Source: Chlorobaculum thiosulfatiphilum (GTDB lineage: Bacteria; Bacteroidota; Chlorobiia; Chlorobiales; Chlorobiaceae). Taken from it: DNA of 42,753 nt. Positions within the stretch are counted from its first letter, which is position 1, and the number at the start of each line of letters is the position of its first letter. The position numbers and the translations under genes were made by a program. The DNA is taken from assembly GCF_006265165.1 (NCBI RefSeq), contig NZ_VDCH01000021.1, forward strand, positions 1 through 42,753. Reading direction: 5' to 3'. The notes beneath the pieces are model-generated. The model made no database searches, had not been told where the DNA came from, and worked only from the letters and a program-made list of their open reading frames with translations. Shown here piece after piece: positions 40,132-42,753 of the stretch.

Positions 40132-40175
40132 CCGAAGCTTCGGGAATGAGGCGATGAATCCGTATTATAACGGAT
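40132..40175. promoter_or_regulatory. Two dyads in the divergent mpl / aminotransferase promoter region
   Basis: CCGAAGCTTCGG at 40132-40143 is a perfect 12-bp palindrome. ATCCGT / ACGGAT around ATTATA (40158-40175) is a second inverted repeat that overlaps a possible -10 (TATTAT) for the rightward gene. They could be operators. Confidence 0.35.
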
Positions 40176-40209
40176 CGAATTCCATTTCAAATTCTTAGAC
40201 CCCAACTCC

Positions 40210-41325
40210 ATGCAGTTCATAGACCTTGTCACGCAGAAAAACCGTATCCGCGAGAACCTCATGAAGCGCATCGAGCGGATCATCGACAGCGCCCAGTTCG
40301 TCATGGGGCCGGAAGTGCTCGAAGTCGAGAAGCAGCTCGCCGAATACGTCGGCACGAAGCATTGCGTTTCGTGCGCCTCCGGCACCGACGCGCTGCTCAT
40401 TCCGCTCATGGCGAAAGGCATCGGCCCCGGCGACGCCGTGCTCACCACGCCCTTCACCTTCGTGGCCACCGCTGAGGTAATCAGCCTCGCGGGCGCGACG
40501 CCGGTGTTCGTCGATGTGCTGCCCGGCACCTTCAACATCGACCCCGACAAGGTCGGCGCGGCGGTCGAAGAGGCCCGTCAGAAAGGGTTGAACCCGAAGG
40601 CGCTGATTCCGGTCGATCTCTTCGGCCTGCCCGCCAACTATGACCGCCTCGAAACGGTGGCCGACGAGCATGGACTCTGGATTCTCGAAGACGCCGCGCA
40701 GGGCTTCGGAGGCACGGTTGGCGGCAGGAAGGCGGGCAGCTTCGGCTTCGTCGGCGCGACCTCCTTCTTCCCGGCCAAGCCGCTCGGCTGCTACGGCGAC
40801 GGCGGCGCGATCTTCACCAATGATGACGAGCTGCTGGAACTCTTGATCTCCGTCCGCGTGCACGGCGGCGGCGACGACCGCTACAACAACGTGCGCATCG
40901 GCCTCAACGGCCGCTTCGACACCATCCAGGCGGCGGTGATTCTCGAAAAACTCACCATCTTCGACGACGAACTCGCTTTGCGCCAGAAAGCCGCCGACGC
41001 CTACAGCGCCCGCCTCAAAGGCCGCGTCGAGGTTCCCGAAGTGCCGGAAGGCTACACCTCCTGCTGGGCGCAATACTCCGTGCTCGCCAACTCGACCGAC
41101 GACCGCGCCAGGCTCATGGCCGCGCTGAAAGATGCGGGCATCCCCTCAGCCATCTACTACCCGATCCCGCTGCACTTGCAAAAAGCCTACGAAAACCTCG
41201 GCTACAAACCGGGCGACTTCCCGATCACGGAAGACTTCAGCGCAAGGGTCTTCGCCCTGCCGATGCATCCGTACCTGAAGGCAGAGGAGATCGAGCAGAT
41301 TTGCGAGGTGATTCTGGGGGCGTGA
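40210..41325 (+). CDS. DegT/DnrJ/EryC1/StrS-family sugar aminotransferase
   Basis: The product is 371 residues, PLP-dependent. The PLP-binding Lys190 is in TSFFPAKPLGCYGDGG, the Asp contacting the pyridine nitrogen is in LEDAAQGFGG (Asp161), and SGTDALLIPL (about 57) holds the phosphate. Enzymes of this kind transfer an amino group to nucleotide-bound keto sugars for lipopolysaccharide or other glycans. WbpE/WlbC-like members are nearest in motif, but the substrate cannot be fixed here. No other sugar-pathway gene is adjacent. It ends before the terminator at 41369. Confidence 0.93.
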   Translation: MQFIDLVTQKNRIRENLMKRIERIIDSAQFVMGPEVLEVEKQLAEYVGTKHCVSCASGTDALLIPLMAKGIGPGDAVLTTPFTFVATAEVISLAGATPVFVDVLPGTFNIDPDKVGAAVEEARQKGLNPKALIPVDLFGLPANYDRLETVADEHGLWILEDAAQGFGGTVGGRKAGSFGFVGATSFFPAKPLGCYGDGGAIFTNDDELLELLISVRVHGGGDDRYNNVRIGLNGRFDTIQAAVILEKLTIFDDELALRQKAADAYSARLKGRVEVPEVPEGYTSCWAQYSVLANSTDDRARLMAALKDAGIPSAIYYPIPLHLQKAYENLGYKPGDFPITEDFSARVFALPMHPYLKAEEIEQICEVILGA

Positions 41326-41368
41326 GAGTAGTCCTGAGCTGAGGGCTCAAAGTTTTTGTTTGATGTGC

Positions 41369-41419
41369 AAAAAAGCGATGAAGTCGGGATCAATTGGTTT
41401 CCAGCTTCATCGCTTTTTC
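41369..41419. terminator. Bidirectional terminator overlapping the TPR gene stop
   Basis: AGCGATGAAG (41374-41383) pairs with CTTCATCGCT (41405-41414) across a 21-base loop, with A-run before and T-run after. The right arm covers the stop codon of the minus-strand TPR remnant, so that gene ends inside its own terminator. Confidence 0.75.
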
Positions 41420-42414
41420 TTTGACTCTTTTTGCGTCTTAAGTTCCTCGATAGCCTTGCGTAAATCGGCTTCCCACGGGAACGGCTCGTCTTTTAATGGA
41501 TCGTATGGCGGGAGATTGGGAATAGGAACATTCAACTCTTTGAGCAGCTCGGTTGCTTTGTCAAGCTCATATCGATGTACATAAGGCTCGCCATCTGCCC
41601 AAGCCCACTTATAAGCCGCAAAAGCGTGCTTTTTTGCTTGCTCAAGATCGTCGATTTCTCGCCAGAGCATGGCAAGATAATGGTGTGCTGGTTCACGTAG
41701 ATTGGATAATCGTTCAGCTTCGTGTCTCGCTTCATCTGGGGAATAGAATTGTCCGAGATGAACCTTAGCAAGTGCAAGGCCGGTTTCCGATTCTTCATCT
41801 ATCAAGCCTCGTTCTCTGGCCATTTTTAGAGACTCATGGAAACTGTCTGTGGCAAGCATCCATTCCTGCTGTGCCAGTCGCCAAGTACCTCTTAATCTAC
41901 AAATATTGCGGAGTGTTGAGCGATTACTATCATCTATAGCGAGCTGCTCGGCAGTTTTAAGGTACTCTTCCTGCAATAGCCCTTGGAAGAACTGGTTAAG
42001 AGCAAACATAGATTCGGCATAACCTTCACGATAAATTTTTTTGACCCAATTGCGCCCTATATTATCAAGTTCTTTCCATGTGTATTTTGCCTCATCCCAA
42101 CAACCAGAAAGAGACTGATAAGAAAATAAAGACAATCGGTTGATAAATAATAATTCCTTATCATCGAGAATTAAACATAAATCATAGTTAAGAATATCTA
42201 TTCGATGCTTTGCTGCAAGTAAATTTTGATATAATAAACATAAAGAAATATTATTGATTGCAATAGCTACGTTTGATTTATTAGCACCATTTCCTAGGGC
42301 TGATTTTAATGCTGCGCCATAGGTGATAATAGCTTCTTTATATTGCTTCATAGCAAGCAATGCATTTGCTGCACTGTTTGCTATATGGCCACCTTTGAAT
42401 TTATCTATATTTTC
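41407..42414 (-). pseudogene. C-terminal remnant of a TPR-repeat protein cut by an IS
   Basis: About 335 native residues remain. The frame stays open into the IS to 42534, giving a 375-residue chimera whose first 40 residues (from MVVMARQALHGSIKV) are IS antisense. The native part is helical, with TPR-like repeats: ANSAANALLAMKQYKEAIITYGAAL, ARHEAERLSNLREPAHHYLAMLWREIDDLEQAKKHAFAAYKWAWADG (split). It ends in a Pro-rich segment and a Lys-rich tail. Such tails occur on large STAND/NACHT-type proteins, many of them in defence, but the N-terminal effector and NTPase are missing here, so this is a guess. AT content rises strongly toward the IS. Confidence 0.65.
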
Positions 42415-42753
42415 GGCTCTTCGCAGAATATCGTGGAAAGAAGGGTGTGTATGAAGTAACATAGAGTAATTTTGAGCTTTACCCAACCACACCTTGATAC
42501 TCCCATGCAGAGCCTGACGAGCCATTACCACCAACTTTTAGGTCTTTCCTCAAACTGGAAGGTCGAGAACGTTCATCTGTCGATGAGCGGCAAGCGGGTC
42601 GAGATCAGACTGGTCTGTACCGGCAAGCAGGTCGCGTGTCCGGTATGCGGTGCATCATGCAGCATTTATGACCATACCACTGAGCAACGATGGCGTCATC
42701 TGGATACCATGCAGTTCGAGACCATTCTGGTGGCCTGTTTGCCACGTTGTCAA
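42415..42753 (+). mobile_element. Right IS copy, ISL3-like, partial
   Basis: This is the inverted copy of 1-339. The element end is GGCTCTTCGCAG at 42415. It carries the transposase start and runs off the window edge at the same internal position as the left copy. Confidence 0.85.
42505..42753 (+). CDS. Transposase, ISL3 family, N-terminal part only
   Basis: 83 residues are visible from ATG 42505 to the window edge with no stop. The zinc-ribbon cysteines are in VACPVCGASCSIYDH, with a further Cys pair in VACLPRCQ. It is nearly identical to the left copy. The catalytic domain lies outside the window. Confidence 0.8.
   Translation, partial: MQSLTSHYHQLLGLSSNWKVENVHLSMSGKRVEIRLVCTGKQVACPVCGASCSIYDHTTEQRWRHLDTMQFETILVACLPRCQ

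Overview
The window is a piece of a green sulfur bacterial chromosome (Chlorobiaceae, most likely genus Chlorobaculum). The deciding gene is fmoA at 19870-20970, the Fenna-Matthews-Olson bacteriochlorophyll a protein. It is a 366-residue protein with the known ligand histidines and the Cys49/Cys353 pair, and it looks very close to the Chlorobaculum tepidum protein as I remember it. A thioredoxin-reductase-like ferredoxin-NADP reductase, menA and an LDH-like malate dehydrogenase fit the same lineage. Most of the interior is GC-rich, densely packed housekeeping DNA.

Both edges lie inside two copies of one insertion sequence with an ISL3-type transposase. Bases 1-339 are the reverse complement of 42415-42753 with about four mismatches, and each copy is cut at the same internal point. 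Each IS abuts a broken, AT-richer accessory gene: a Gly/Tyr-rich lipoprotein on the left (340-973) and the C-terminal part of a TPR protein on the right (41407-42414).

Layout. 1-2732: IS, lipoproteins and a VanZ-like membrane protein, with a cluster of GGTCAA motifs. 2749-9237: hisF, then a rightward run of a small four-cysteine protein, ferredoxin-NADP reductase, menA, aguB, an M48 protease and aguA. AguA and AguB together convert agmatine to putrescine. 9240-10590: an AT-rich stretch with a small exported protein and an orphan nitrogenase-associated DUF683-type protein. 10593-13095, leftward: mdh, rpmA-rplU and a membrane protein. 13250-17322: mutS and a B12-binding-type radical SAM enzyme. 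17412-24843: ABC exporter, MerR regulator, fmoA, lnt, sigma-54 activator and SPOR protein. 24951-28857: ispE, a nitrilase-superfamily/NCS2 permease pair and a 2-Cys peroxiredoxin. 29125-35955: proS, an outer-membrane-type exported protein, a tiny membrane protein, prmC, then hrcA-grpE-dnaJ. 36045-41325: two flavodoxin paralogues (one fused to a PCP_red domain), gap, mpl and a DegT-type aminotransferase.

The least explained features are two families of 9-bp-periodic intergenic repeats (GTGGACNNN at three convergent gene junctions and a CCTATAAG-like array near gap), the flavodoxin-PCP_red fusion, the GGTCAA cluster, a terminator with no upstream gene before mutS, and the inverted IS pair with its two broken genes. 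I saw no tRNA, rRNA or CRISPR array. No complete novel defence system is present, although the TPR remnant could be what is left of one.
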